Assembly (NCBI GenBank): GCA_933228675.1
Contig: OW121743.1
Span: 19,979,651 to 20,043,650, forward strand
From: Stomorhina lunata
Taxonomy: Eukaryota; Arthropoda; Insecta; Diptera; Rhiniidae
Direction of reading: 5' to 3'
Length of the DNA stretch: 64,000 nt
The notes under the pieces are model-generated. The model had not been told where the DNA came from and did not search any database. It worked only from the letters and a program-made list of their open reading frames with translations. Below are positions 25,720-40,530 of the stretch, in pieces (the stretch's first letter is position 1; each line of letters starts with the position of its first letter). The position numbers and the translations under genes are program-made.

Positions 25720-26700
25720 ATTAATTAAAGCTTTCCATAGCGAGTGTTTTTTATAGAAAAGCTTTTTATAGCGAAAGTTTTCTAAAATAAAGCTTTCAAT
25801 GCGAAAGTTTTCTGTCTATAGAAAAGCATTCGATATTAAAAGTTTGGCATTAAATGTTTTCTTTCGATATTTAAAGTTTTATATAGGAAATCAAAAGTTT
25901 TCAATAAAGAAATTTTCGATATAATTTTCGCCTTTCAACATCGAAAGTTTTTAGATATTGTCAGTTTTATATTTGAAAGCTTTTAATATGAAATGTTTTT
26001 TTAGTAGAAAGTATTTCATATTCAAATTAACCTTTAGGAAATCTATTGAATAAAAAGTTTTGTATCCGAAATATTTTGACGACAAAAGTTTTATATAAGA
26101 AATTTTTTGATATTGAAAGCTTTTTATAGGAAATTTTCTATAAGAAATATGAAAAGTATATTATAAGAATCCTTTCGATATCGAAAAATTGATATAAGAA
26201 ATCTTTTTTATTGGAAAGCTTTTGATATGAAATGTTTTAAGTTGAAAGCTTTTTACATTAAAAGCTTTTGGAAGCTTTTGAATACAAAAGTTTTATTTAA
26301 AAACCCTTTCGATTTCGAAAGTTTATTATTAAAAACATTTCAACATCGAAAGTTTTATATAAAAAAAACTTTAGATAATGGGAGCTTTTTATTGAAAAGC
26401 TTTCCATGTGGAATGTTTTCAGTAGAAATCTTTAGATATTAAATGTAACCTATAATTTAGTTTTATATAAAAAACTTTAGATAATGCGAGCTTTTTATTG
26501 AAAAGCTTTCGATGTTTAATGTTTTTAATAGAAATCTTTAGGTATTAAATGTTAACTAAAGGAATTCTTTTGATATTGAAAGTTTTCTATAGGAAAGTTT
26601 TCTATCGGAAATATTTTGTCGACAAAAGTTTTCTATAAAAAATCATTATACATCAAACTGAAAGCTTTAAGATTCGAAAGTTTTCTATTATTAATAGATG
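25720..26700 (+). repeat. Degenerate GAAAGTTTT-type short repeat block
   Basis: Imperfect words such as GAAAGTTTTCTAT, GAAAGCTTTTGATAT and ATAGGAAATTTT recur about every 25-40 bp for nearly 1 kb, without a clean period. A longer duplicated piece (TTTAGATAATGSGAGCTTT and flank) occurs at about 26,373 and 26,472. The 71-codon open frame inside (26,227-26,442) consists of this repeat and is not a gene. Confidence 0.7.
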
Positions 26701-27599
26701 CTTTGACACATAATTTGGCGAGGTATGACTTTAAAAAAATATATATTTTTTGTAGGAATAACTTAGGGCTTTTTAGAATTGAATAACATCTTATTTTAAT
26801 AAAAATATCTTAAATGTGACATCCAAAAAAAAAATCTATTTCGAAAAAAGTGTGAGTTATGGCCTTTCTACATAAGACCGACGAAACTGAGACCAAAACT
26901 GTTGTCGATAGATTAAAGGAAAGCTATAATATTGAATAATTTAAAATAAATTTAAATTATTTCCCATGAATGTAGGCTTTCCCTACAAAGCCCAATTGTT
27001 AGACGCAAAAGATAAAGCTTTCGTTTAAACTCTAACAGTTTTACATTCTCTAATCTTTTAATTTTTTTAAACACAGTAGGACAAAAGTGACTTTGAAAAT
27101 TAATTTTTTAAATCACTTTAGAAATTCTCAACTTAAAAAGTTTTTTGTTAAATAAAATTTCTTACAAAAATGCGTTTTTCTATGTTAGCCTTCAAACTTT
27201 TTAGTTCAACTGTTAGACAGAGAAAAGGTTAAGTTTTCCTTTAAAAATCTAAAGAGTTGATTTTAACTAGACTTTCGAATTTTTAAAATCGCTTGACTAA
27301 TTTTCAACTTATGACGTTTTTCGTAAAATAACTCAAAATTAATATCAATCATACGCACCCTATATCTATAAAATTCAATTATTAATATCTTCGGTTGTGG
27401 GCAGATGATCGTTTTGAAATTTAGTATGTAGATAGAAAGGAGTTCAAACTTTCCAATGATTCCAAAATTAATATTCTTTGTAGCACCTTCAGCTAAAAAA
27501 ATGTAAAGAAAAAATATTTGTCTATAGCTACATGATCTTTGAGAACTTGGGTATACAAAAAGGGAGGAGGTTTGTATTTCCAAGGATTTTTATTTATCA

Positions 27600-28920
27600 A
27601 AGTTTACCGTGGGACAGTTTTTTGTTAATTGACGTACGAGAATAATTGCTGTTGTTAGTAGCTTTCCTTCCTGCTTGAGTATGTCTAGGTTAATGTCATC
27701 TGAAGTCTGTTTATTCTTCCTTGTCCCGTCTATTTTTAAAACTGACTTTGTCCCATTTTGGGGTTTAATCCGTATCTTGAATCCAAAATAAAATTGATAA
27801 GAGATACGGTGTAACTCCTCTGGTTGGGAAAACCACCTACCTTTTTATTATTATCTTAATCATCCGTATCCCCCATAGAGTGGGGAAAAGATTATCTTTT
27901 TGGTCATAGTCCCCTGTAGCGTGAGATCAAGCTGTGGCGTCAGTAAATTGTTAGAAAATGTGGAATTTAGATATAGAAGACTAAAAATTGTTTTTGATTT
28001 ATTTTTGAATTTAATTTTTAGTTGTTCCTTTTATATCCTTTCAATTCCTTTTAATAATATTCTATTAATAATCTTTCTACTGAAATTATTTTTATTTCAT
28101 ATTTTTAACCTAATGCCCAGGTTTTGGCTTTAAAATTAAATTCCTAGAATTTTTATAAAAGGTTAAATGCGTTAAATCTAATCCGCCTTAAAGTATGCTT
28201 TGAATTAAAATTTCATAGACTTAAGCATTTAAATGTTTTAAACACATCCGCTAAAGATTCCCAGAATTTAATGTATAATACATTAAAAGTGTTGAATTTG
28301 TTTTACTCCTGAAAGTATACTTTGGATTTTAAGCTGAAGTGCAAATTCCTGGAATAAAATATTTTTAGATTCAAAATTTGTATAAATAAAAATAATTTTT
28401 AATTCCTGAAAACATTTTTCCCTTACTGCCACTACAACACCTGGTCGTATTGAATTGCGGTTGAGAATTATTTGCTTAACATAAGCCTTAAAGTATACCT
28501 TACATTTTAACTTGATTTTTTATTTCTTAGAAACTTTCAGTTCTATTTACATAAATAATTTTCTTAGTAAAACTGATTGAAATTTAATAATTTCTTGAAA
28601 ATATTTTGGCCATAAAGTCTTTAGTTAAGACAAGAGATTAAGAGTTTAAAAATATGTATATTTAGAAATTCAAAATAAATATCGGAAATGAAAGAGATAA
28701 AACGAGGAATTTGAAGTTTAGTTATGACGTAAATAATTGAAACATAAATAATTTAAATTCTCCTTAAAATAGGCAACACTTGTTATGACATTACAACAAC
28801 TAAATGTAGGCTTTAAAACTTAAATTATAAATATCAGTATAAATATGGAAGTTTTTATATTTTGATACTAAAAAAATAATAATGTGCCAATGCAAAACCC
28901 TCTAAGATTTCTTAACAACT
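27600..28920. other. Non-coding DNA, no gene seen
   Basis: AT-rich sequence with recurring AAAGTATGCTTT or AAAGTATACTTT words (28,190, 28,311, 28,484). A 77-codon frame at 27,900-28,133 has no recognisable motif. This is presumably part of the flw intron upstream of exon 2. Confidence 0.4.
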
Positions 28921-28929
28921 AAATTTTAA

Positions 28930-29295
28930 AAATAAGTTTTTGTTTCGCCTTAAGTTAGGCCCCATTATTTAAAAGATATCACTTTAAAAACAATTTAGAA
29001 AATCATTAAAATTTTCTTTTATTTAAAACTCTTAACTTTACACTTCATATTTTTCGCCTTAAATTGGGCAACATAATTTAAACTATAAACAACAACTAAA
29101 AGTATGCTTTAAAAAAAATTTATTTCGCTTTAAGGTAGGCATCATTATTTAAAAGATATCACTTTAAAAACAATTTAGAAAATCCTTAAAATTTTTATTA
29201 ATTTAAAACTCTTTTAACTTACCAGTTTATATTTTCGCCTTAAATTAGGCAACATTATTTAAATTATGAACAACAACTAAAAGTATGCTTTCAAA
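28930..29295 (+). repeat. 180-bp tandem duplication upstream of flw exon 2
   Basis: Two units with a period of 180-181 bp share GGCMYCATTATTTAAAAGAT, CACTTTAAAAACAATTTAGA, a TTTCGCCTTAAATTRGGCAAC block and ACAACTAAAAGTATGCTTT. The second unit ends about 65 bp before the exon 2 acceptor, so it lies in the intron close to the branch-point region. Confidence 0.8.
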
Positions 29296-29358
29296 TTAAA
29301 ATTTTTGAAATTTAGAATTTTTTTAAATGTTTCTTTCTTCTTTCTTTTCTCTTTTTAG

Positions 29359-32463
<3,105 letters not shown>

Positions 32464-33000
32464 TACATCCATCCGCTTCCATTTCCTTAAAAGTTATTAA
32501 ATTATTATATACATATAAAATTTGATAATAATAATTATTATAATAAAAAAACTACAACAAGAAAAACAACAACAACAAAATATAATAATAATATTAAAAA
32601 TAAAAATACATTAAAAAAAGCTACGTGTACTACAACAACAACAACCACAACAAAAAAAATACAAAATCATCCTTAAAAAGTTTTCAAAAATTTAATATTT
32701 GAATTAAATTTTACTTTATTTTTAAATTTACGTTTAATTTCTCAAACAGAAAGAAAAATCCATTTTTAAACGATAGCAATCAATTTCAAATAACAAACCT
32801 TTAAACAAATAAAACAGGAAAAGTTACCCACTTTAATAAATTAATTTAAAAAAAGAGATAATAATTAAAAAAAAAAAAAATACAAAAAAATATATTTATT
32901 TAAATCGTAAAGAAAATAAAAAATACAACCTAAATATATCTTCTATATTTAAATTTAAATTAAATAAAAATTCTATGTTATAATTTGTTTTTGTTTTAAT
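32464..33000 (+). other. Probable flw 3' UTR
   Basis: A- and CAA-rich sequence follows the stop codon. AATAAA occurs several times, for example at 32,542-32,547 and 32,808-32,813, so the cleavage site cannot be chosen from sequence alone. No further coding exon is seen. Confidence 0.5.
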
Positions 33001-33233
33001 TTTATTTTGGTTTTTGAATTTAAAATTTTAGTTTTTCGTTTAATTCCTGTAGCAACGACGAATTGTCATCAACAAAATTTATCTTGACCATTCAGATTTT
33101 GTTTTTGTTCTTAATTTACTTTTGTATTCATTTTTAGATTCAGTTCTTACTTTAATTTTGTATTCCTTTTTCGATTTCGTTTTAAAAATATTTCGAACTT
33201 GATCGAAGTTTTTGTGATAAAATCAACGTTCTG

Positions 33234-33340
33234 GGGCCTTATTCTGTAATTCGATTCGAAAAAAAGCCTTTCGTATTTATATACCTAACACATTGTGATT
33301 CGAAAAGTTTTCTTTCGAATCTAATTTCAGAATTAGGCCC
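33234..33340. mobile_element. Palindromic MITE-like element, 107 bp
   Basis: The ends are inverted repeats: GGGCCTTATTCTG at the left and CAGAATTAGGCCC at the right. The match continues inward imperfectly through ATTCGATTCGAA and TTCGAATCTAAT for about 30 bp per arm. It has no coding capacity. A target-site duplication is not obvious. Size and fold-back form fit a non-autonomous DNA element, but the superfamily is not assigned. Confidence 0.6.
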
Positions 33341-34320
33341 TTGATATACTAGATTTTTTTCCATATATGATTCAAATTTATTTCGTTTTAGTTTGAAAAG
33401 ACATAATGATACTTAAGGATGAGGAACACTGTTGCTTCGATCCGTATCAATATTAAAAACCTTTGTACTCGAACCATCTGAAGAATAGTCGATTTGTTAT
33501 TTAATAGTATTTTGGATACGAATTCAATTCTGAGTAATTTAAAGGCTTTCCATTTTGTCAACCGATCAGACTAATTATGTCTATTACTGAAAAAATGTTT
33601 GGTCCTTCAAACCGCTTAACAAATTTTACCAAACATTCTTAAAATTCCAACAACGCCGCATTCAATATCGATCGAAAACTCTGACTTTTAAGCAAATATT
33701 GTGTAACATACCTTAGGGATTTTCAAAATAATTTCTATTGCAAAAAGTTTAATAAAATTTGATATCTAAACATATCCGTTTGTTTGTCAAAACATTTAGT
33801 TTTGCTTATACTAAAAGTATGCTACACAAATTTTTCATAAATATCTTACATTTTGATCGATATCGATCGATTTTTTATTAATGAATTAAATTGAATTGAA
33901 TCATGCGCTAACGCTTATTTATGGTCAATCGAACATGATCCGCTCTTTAAACTTAACTTTTGAAAAAAAAAAAAAATCTTAGGTTCATTGTTGTCTTGTA
34001 CTCATCAATATCTCAGTTGTTTTTCTAATTCTATTCGAAATCTACTTTGACCCCTCGATACTCAAGTTCAATAATTTTTTTTATCCAAGGTAGAACTCAA
34101 ATATTATCCGATCCAAATTTGTTTTTTTTTCGAGATCGTTAGCAAATTTATTGTATCAAATCTGTGGTCCATCGAGACCTATCTTGTTTTTAGTAGGCAA
34201 AATCGTAATCGTAATTAGTATAAACATTCCCGGTGAGTTCTATTCCCCGTGAGTACATTTTTTACTGCAAATTAATTCCTCCATATTAATTCCTGCTTAG
34301 GCTAACAACAGAGTCAGCGT
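33341..34320. other. Non-coding DNA, no gene seen
   Basis: AT-rich sequence of mixed composition with a poly-A run near 33,963-33,977. No open frame, RNA gene or repeat is recognised between the MITE and the retrotransposon remnant. Confidence 0.4.
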
Positions 34321-34329
34321 TACTTGGGT

Positions 34330-35885
34330 CCTAGTATATGGTCCCTTTGTCTTACCTACTACCAAAAAGTATAAAGGCTATGTTAGAAAACAATGAAATT
34401 CGAGATCTCCGATAATTCGTGCAAAAACGGTTGAGTTCTAAGATCAGCAAGGGCTGGGCAGTGAAAGAGAAGGTGACTTTATGACAACTTCTACAGTAAT
34501 CATTGCATTGAAGATTAAGTCTTCTAGTATGTAATCCTATTATGCGGTGCCCTGTAGGTATTGATATTAGAGTGCGTAGTCTATGGCTCGGGAAAGAGAC
34601 CAAGACTGCAGAACGCTTACTGTGGTAAGTTGGCCAAGTTCGCCCTGAGACTGATCAGGTTTGTTCTGTGGACCAGTTGGCCTGCTTGGACCTAAATAAA
34701 ACTGCTTAATAAGCAATTTACAGGCTGATAGCGTTATGCCTACAAATGTAAAGGTCAATATCATCCTGACTGAGGAGAGCACCAAAGTTAGCTAGATTAT
34801 CCGCAATTGTTGTTGTGGCCACGTAACCAAGGGAGTTCAATATTAGAATGTCTCGCCATCTCATTTAGGAATGCCCAGCATTCCTGAGTTAGAACTGATA
34901 TAAAGACCAAAGATAAGGAGTGAATTGTAACAAGACTGTCCGTACAAAATATCTCAGTAGTATATTCGGTGGTACCTTAGCCATTTGCTCGTCCTACAGA
35001 TGGCTAGGATTTTAGCCTGTAGAATACTACAGAGTTTAGGAAGCTTGAAATAAATTTTCGTCCCTAACAGTGGGATGAAAAAGCTCCCACCCACTCTATT
35101 TTGTAATTTAAATCCATCCATTTATATCAGGGTCTCACCTCTACAGCGGATTTGAGCTCCAGAGATATCTACAGCAAAGAAACGTCGATGTACAGTAAAG
35201 AAAGTTCTGTGTTTATTCAAAATAGTGGAGTGACCTATAGATGAATGAGACCATTCTCCAGTAGTACTTAACATAATGGCTAAGTTAAGCGCTACGTTTT
35301 GAGCCATTAGCTCAGCCGTAAGCCAGTTTAGCATAGTAAAGAGTGCCTTTGAAGGCGTAGTCCTAATGGCACCAGTAATCATTAGAGTAGAGGATCTGAG
35401 GATTTTAACTAAAGATGCTTGCTGATTAGCCTTAATTAGAGCAGGCCACCAAACAAGAGCACCATACATGAGTATAGGTTTTGCAACTATATAAAAGAGC
35501 CATACAGTATTTAGACGGAAAAGGCCCCATGTGTTGCCTTAGGCTCCTCTGCACGAAGAATGCAATGGCAGCTTTAGACACCCTAGATTGGGTACTTAAG
35601 CTTGGAGCTCAGAATGAACCCCAAATATTTGGCATAGTCAGCGAGCACCAATTCGGTCCCGTCTAACTTCGGTAGAGTGGGCTGAGGAATCTTACATTTT
35701 CCAGTAATAACACAAGTTCCGTTTTGGCGACTTAACCCCCAAGCCATTGGAAACGCTCCAGCTAGTAAGTGTGGCGAGAGCAACACTATATTCAATCGCT
35801 GCGATATAGCGTTCAGGTATTTACCCGAAACTGCAACAGGGAATCCAGTTATCTGAGCATTATATATTATAAACAAGAAGAATAA
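34330..35885 (-). pseudogene. Decayed non-LTR retrotransposon, ORF2 C-terminal part
   Basis: Three - strand fragments fall in the order expected for the end of an ORF2 protein. Positions 35,876-35,583 carry the late reverse transcriptase palm region (LDGTELVL, AKYLGFILSSKL). Positions 35,469-35,122 carry the connection region (YGALVWWPAL, ITGAIRTTPSKAL). Positions 34,603-34,352 carry the end of an RNase H-type region (TGHRIIGLHTRRLNL, CNDYCRSC). Frames change between them, so it is disrupted. An RNase H-bearing ORF2 suggests the I/LOA or R1-like part of the non-LTR elements; this is inference. The 5' part with the endonuclease and catalytic YADD box is absent. Confidence 0.75.
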
Positions 35886-36600
35886 TTTTATTTAAAAGGG
35901 AATTTCAAGTTAAAATTGTCTTCTTCTGTTATCCTTGACTCCCAGTGGACCATAGGGTCTCAAGTTAAAATTTTAATTTTTTCAAATTTTCGAAATTTAT
36001 TTATAATAGGGGAAAAAGTGAAAAATGTTCCCATTAAAATAAGAGTACAAGCATTGATTTTAGAAATCCATGATCCACGATCTTCTGTGCATATTCTCTA
36101 ATTTCGTAGGCCAAGCTTTAAAATTCTTTGTTCTACTTTGTCTTTTCATTGAAGTTTCGGACGTCCTCCGAAATGTTAAAGTTTTAATTCAAATTTTATA
36201 TTTTTCATAGTACTTGTTTTTTCCAGGAGTAGGCTACTAGCGAGAAGTTTAGTGTCCACAGTTGAGAGGAAGTAAATTGATCGATTGGGGTACAAAAAAG
36301 GAGTAACACATGAATGGGCGTTACCGATTATTATATTGTTTTTAGAGCTATTTATTAAAATTTATGTTAAAAGTTTATTGATCACAATAATTGGATATTT
36401 TCTTCATGAATTTCGGAAAGCGGTCTATATTTGTTACGAATATTTATGTTTGAAAATTTGTAAAAGGTTAAGATTTTAAACGGAAATATCTATTTCATTT
36501 TGCTTGGTCCTTCGAACAATGATATATACTCATATTTTTATTTTGATTACATATTTATTTTTCATTTTTATCAGTTATGTTAAATATTCTTTAGACTGGA
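35886..36600. other. Non-coding DNA, no gene seen
   Basis: AT-rich sequence between the retrotransposon remnant and the AT satellite. Short frames at 35,916-36,101 and 36,285-36,479 have no recognisable features. Confidence 0.4.
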
Positions 36601-36609
36601 ATATTTTCT

Positions 36610-38430
36610 TGCCAAATCATAGGAGAAGGCCTTCGAAATTTCTTACTTTTATAGGATATTTTTCAAAAATTTCTTACTTTTTTAAGGAAATTTTTCAAAA
36701 ATTTCTTATTTTTATAGAAAATTTTTGAAAAATTTCCTATTTTTATAGAAAATTTTTATAAGAAATCTTTTAAAATTTCTTATTTTTATAAAAAAAAATG
36801 TTCAAAAATATTTTATTTTTATAAGAAATTTTTCAAAAATTTTAAATTTTTATTGGAAATTTTTCAAAAATTTCTTATTTTTATAGGAAATTTTTAAAAG
36901 TTTTTTTTTAAAGGAAATTTTTCAAAACTTTCTTATTTTTATAGGAAATTTTTCAAAAGTTTCTTATTTTTTAGGATTCTTTTTTAATTTCTTATTTTAG
37001 AAGAAATTTTTCAAAAATTTCTTTTTTTATAAGAAATTTTTCAAAAATATATTATGTTTTAGGAAATTTATCAAAAATTTCTTATTTTTATAGGAAATTA
37101 TTCAAAAATTTCTTATTTTTATAGGAAATCTTTTAAAAATTTCTTATTTTTATAAGAAATTTTTCAAAAATTTATTTTTATAGAAAATTTTTCTAAGAAA
37201 TTTTCCAAAATGTTCTTATTTTTATGAGAAATTTTTCAAAAATTTCTTATCTTCATAAGAAATTTTTCAAAAATTTCATATTTTTATAAGAAATTTTTCA
37301 AAAATTTCTTATTTTTATAGGAAAATTTTCAAAAGTTTCTTATTTTTTAGGATTTTTTTTTAATTTCTTATTTTAGAAGAAATTTTTGAAAAATTTCTTT
37401 TTTTATAAGAAATTTTTCAAAAATATATTATCTTTTAGGAAATTTATCAAAAATTTCTTATTTTTATAGGAAATTATTCAAAAATTTCTTATTTTTAAAG
37501 GAAATCTTTTAAAAATTTCTTATTTTTATAAGAAATTTTTCAGAAATTTATTTTTATAGAAAATTTTTTAAAAATTTCTTATTTTTATAAGAAATTTTTC
37601 AAAAATTTCTTATATTTATAAGAAATTTTCCAAAATGTTCTTATTTTTATAAGAAATTTTTCAAAAATTTCTTATCTTCATAAGAAATTTTTCAAAAATT
37701 TCTTATTTTTATAAGAAATTTTTCAAAAATTTCTTATTTTTATAAGAAATTTTTCAAAAATTTCTTATTTTTATAGGAAATTTTTCAAAAGTTTCTTATT
37801 TTTTAGGATTTTTTAATTTCTTATTTTAGAAGAAATTATTCAAAAATTTCTTTTTTTATAAGAAATTTTTCAAAAATATATTATCTTTTAGGAAATTTAT
37901 CAAAAATTTCTTATTTTTATAGGAAATTATTCAAAAATTTCTTATTTTTAAAGGAAATCTTTTAAAAATTTCTTATTTTTATAAGAAATTTTTCAAAAAT
38001 TTATTTTTTCTTATAAAAAAAGAAATTTTTGAAAAATTTCTTATTTTTATAAGAAATTTTTCAAAAATTTATTTTTATAGGAAATTTTTCAAAAATTTCT
38101 TATTTTTATAAGAAATTTTTCAAAAATTTCTTATCTTCATAAGAAATTTTTCAAAAAATTCTTATTTTTATAAGAAATTTTTCAAAAATTTCTTATTTTA
38201 AAAGAAAATTTTCAAAAGTTTCTTATTTTTTAGGAAAATTTTCAAAAACTTTTGTTTTTTATAAGAAATTTTTAAAAAATTTCTTATTTTTATAAGAAAT
38301 TTTTCAAAAATTTCTTATTTTTTTAAGAAATTTTTAAAAATAACTTTTTTATGGGAAATTTTCCAAAAATTTCTTATTTTTATAAGAAATTTTTCAATTA
38401 TATCTTACTTTTATAAAAAATTTTGTGAGT
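36610..38430 (+). repeat. 31-bp AT-rich hairpin satellite, block 1
   Basis: About 55-60 imperfect units built from two palindromes in alternation. TTTCTTATTTTTATAAGAAA can form an 8-bp stem with a 4-base loop, and AAATTTTTCAAAAATTT can form an 8-bp stem around a single C. Variants use ATAGGAAA instead of ATAAGAAA. A higher-order block of about 420-430 bp, marked by a TTTCTTATTTTTTAGGATT variant, recurs near 36,960, 37,337 and 37,794. Open frames inside it are composition artefacts. Confidence 0.9.
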
Positions 38431-39340
38431 TCCGCAATATCAAACAATAATTTACTTGAGCCAAAGTTGGATCGGTTGGCAGACAACCAAACTGAGTTGA
38501 GTTGAGAACGGGCATATATTTTCATAATTATTTTTTAATGATATCGTTAATTACTTTTAACTGAATTTTTTAAACATTATCTTTTTTAAAAAAAAACTAA
38601 AAATTAAAAAAAAAACAAACACCAATTTAATAATAATAAATTTTTTTTATTTAAATCTTATCAAAATTTCATCGATTTAAGCTTAGTTTTAAATTATAAC
38701 ATAAAAACATAAATATTTAATTTTTAAAAAAAAGAAACATAAAACCTAATTAGATTGTAGTGCCTTTTTTGTCTCTTTGTTGAAAATTTCATCATAAAAA
38801 AATTAACAAAATTTAATATAATATAAATCATGTTAATAAAAAAACTTAATAAAGAAAAAAAAAACTTATAAAAAGGAAAATATATTGTTTTAAGGAATAA
38901 ACTCAAATAAATGGTCCTTCGAACTCTTGAGTTTTAAGAAATTATTAGGTTAGGAAAGCATTAAAAGATAGAACGGATCCTTACATACAAAAATGTCAGG
39001 GAAGCTATAAATAAAGAATTCAAAAATTAATTTGTAAACCAATATTTGGTATAAAATTATTCGTTCTTAAAATTCCCAAAGCAAACTTCGAAATTCCCAA
39101 AATTTCCCAACAAAAAATTTAGACAAAATTTATGGGGATAAAAAAAAGTTTAAAAAGTTTTAAAAATTTGCTGAAATTTCAAACATTGAAAAATTCCAAA
39201 ATTTTTAAAAATTCTATAATATTGAAAAAATTTTAAAAAGTCTAAAATTATCAAAAAATTATAAAATCCTTAAAAAACCTAGAAAATGGAGCAAAATATT
39301 TTCAGTTCTATCGATCTAATAATACCTTTGTTCCCAAAAT
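38431..39340. other. AT-rich spacer between satellite blocks
   Basis: Non-repetitive AT-rich sequence with a short less AT-rich part around 38,440-38,510. A 60-codon - strand frame at 38,724-38,906 is AT-driven. No gene is recognised. Confidence 0.45.
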
Positions 39341-40530
39341 TTTAGCGAAAATATTTGAATTTTCTTATTATTATAGGAAATTTCTCAAAAATTTCTTATT
39401 TTTTATTGGACTTTTTTCAAAATTTACTTATTTTTATAGAAATCTTTAAAAATTTTCTTTTTTTGATAGGAAATTTTTCAAAAATGTCTTATTTTTATAG
39501 GAAATTTTTTAACAATTTCTTATTTTTACAGGAATTTTTTTAAAATTTTTATATAAAATTTTTAAAAATTTCTTATTTTTATAGGAACATTTTCAAAAAT
39601 TTCTTATTTTTATAAGAATTTTTTTTTAATTTCTTATTTTTATAAGAATTTTTTTATAAATTTCTTTTTTAGAGAAAATTTTTCAAAATTTTCTTATTTT
39701 TATAGAAAATTTTCAAAGTTTTCTTATATTGATAAGAAATTTTCCAATTGTCTTATTTTTATAGTGAATTTTTCAAAAATTTCCTATTTTTATAGGAAAT
39801 TTTTCAAAAATTTCTTACTTTTATAGGAAATTTTTCAAAATTTTTTTATTTGTATAGGAAATTTTTTCAAAAATTTATATTTTTTATAAGAAATGTTTCA
39901 AAAATTTCTTATTTTTATAGGAAATTTTTTAAAAATTTCTTATTTTTATAGGAAATTTTTTCAAAAATTTCTATTTTTAATAAGAAATTTTTAAAAATTT
40001 CTTATTTTTATAGGAAATTTTTTAAAAATTTCTAATTTTTATAGGAAATTTTTTAAAAATTTCTTATTTTTATAGGAAATTTTTCAAAAAATTCTAATTT
40101 TTATAGGAAATTTTTCAAAAATTTCTAATTTTTATAGGAAAGTTTTCAAAAATTGCTTATTTTTATGAGAAAATTTTCAAAATTTCTAATTTTGTAGGAA
40201 ATTTTTGAAAAATTTTCTATATTTTTATATGAAATTTTTAAAAAATTTACTATATTTTTATAGGAAATTTTTTAAAAATGTTCTATATTTTTATAGAAAA
40301 TATTTGAACAATTCTCTGTCTTTTTTATAGGAAATTTTTAAAAATTTCTAATTTTTATATTTGTTTTTTCAAAAATTTCTTATTTTTACAAAAAGTTTTT
40401 CAAAAATTTCTTATTTTTATAAAAAAAAAATTTTTAATTTAATTTTTAATTTCTTATTTTTGCAGGAAATTTTTCAATTTTTTTTTTTATAGAAAATTTT
40501 TCAAAAATTTCAATTGAGACAAATTAAATA
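39341..40530 (+). repeat. 31-bp AT-rich hairpin satellite, block 2
   Basis: The same unit as block 1, more often with TATAGGAAATTTTT and more diverged, with insertions such as CTATATTTTTATA. The two blocks are direct relatives in the same orientation separated by 0.9 kb. Confidence 0.85.

Larger units (their letters stand above)
12091..27360 (+). repeat. Seventeen copies of a conserved core repeat
   Basis: The core AATTAATATYAATCATACG, usually followed by CACCCTG or CACCCG, starts at about 12,091, 13,663, 14,155, 15,418, 15,448, 15,475, 16,648, 18,772, 19,121, 19,461, 20,971, 22,014, 22,533, 22,948, 24,298, 25,148 and 27,338, always in the same orientation. Upstream there is usually a weak block of the type GAATTTTTAAAATCGCTT. 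Downstream, from about 16.6 kb on, there is often ACAGTGGGACAAAAGT some 130-180 bp away. The flanks have diverged much more than the core. It may be an old dispersed or tandem repeat with a constrained core. No known family is recognised. Confidence 0.8.

Noticed and set aside
12091..27360. CRISPR-like array of 17 regularly repeated 20-mers
   Set aside because: Spacing varies from about 30 to over 2,000 bp, the flanks are themselves related, and the context is an insect genome.
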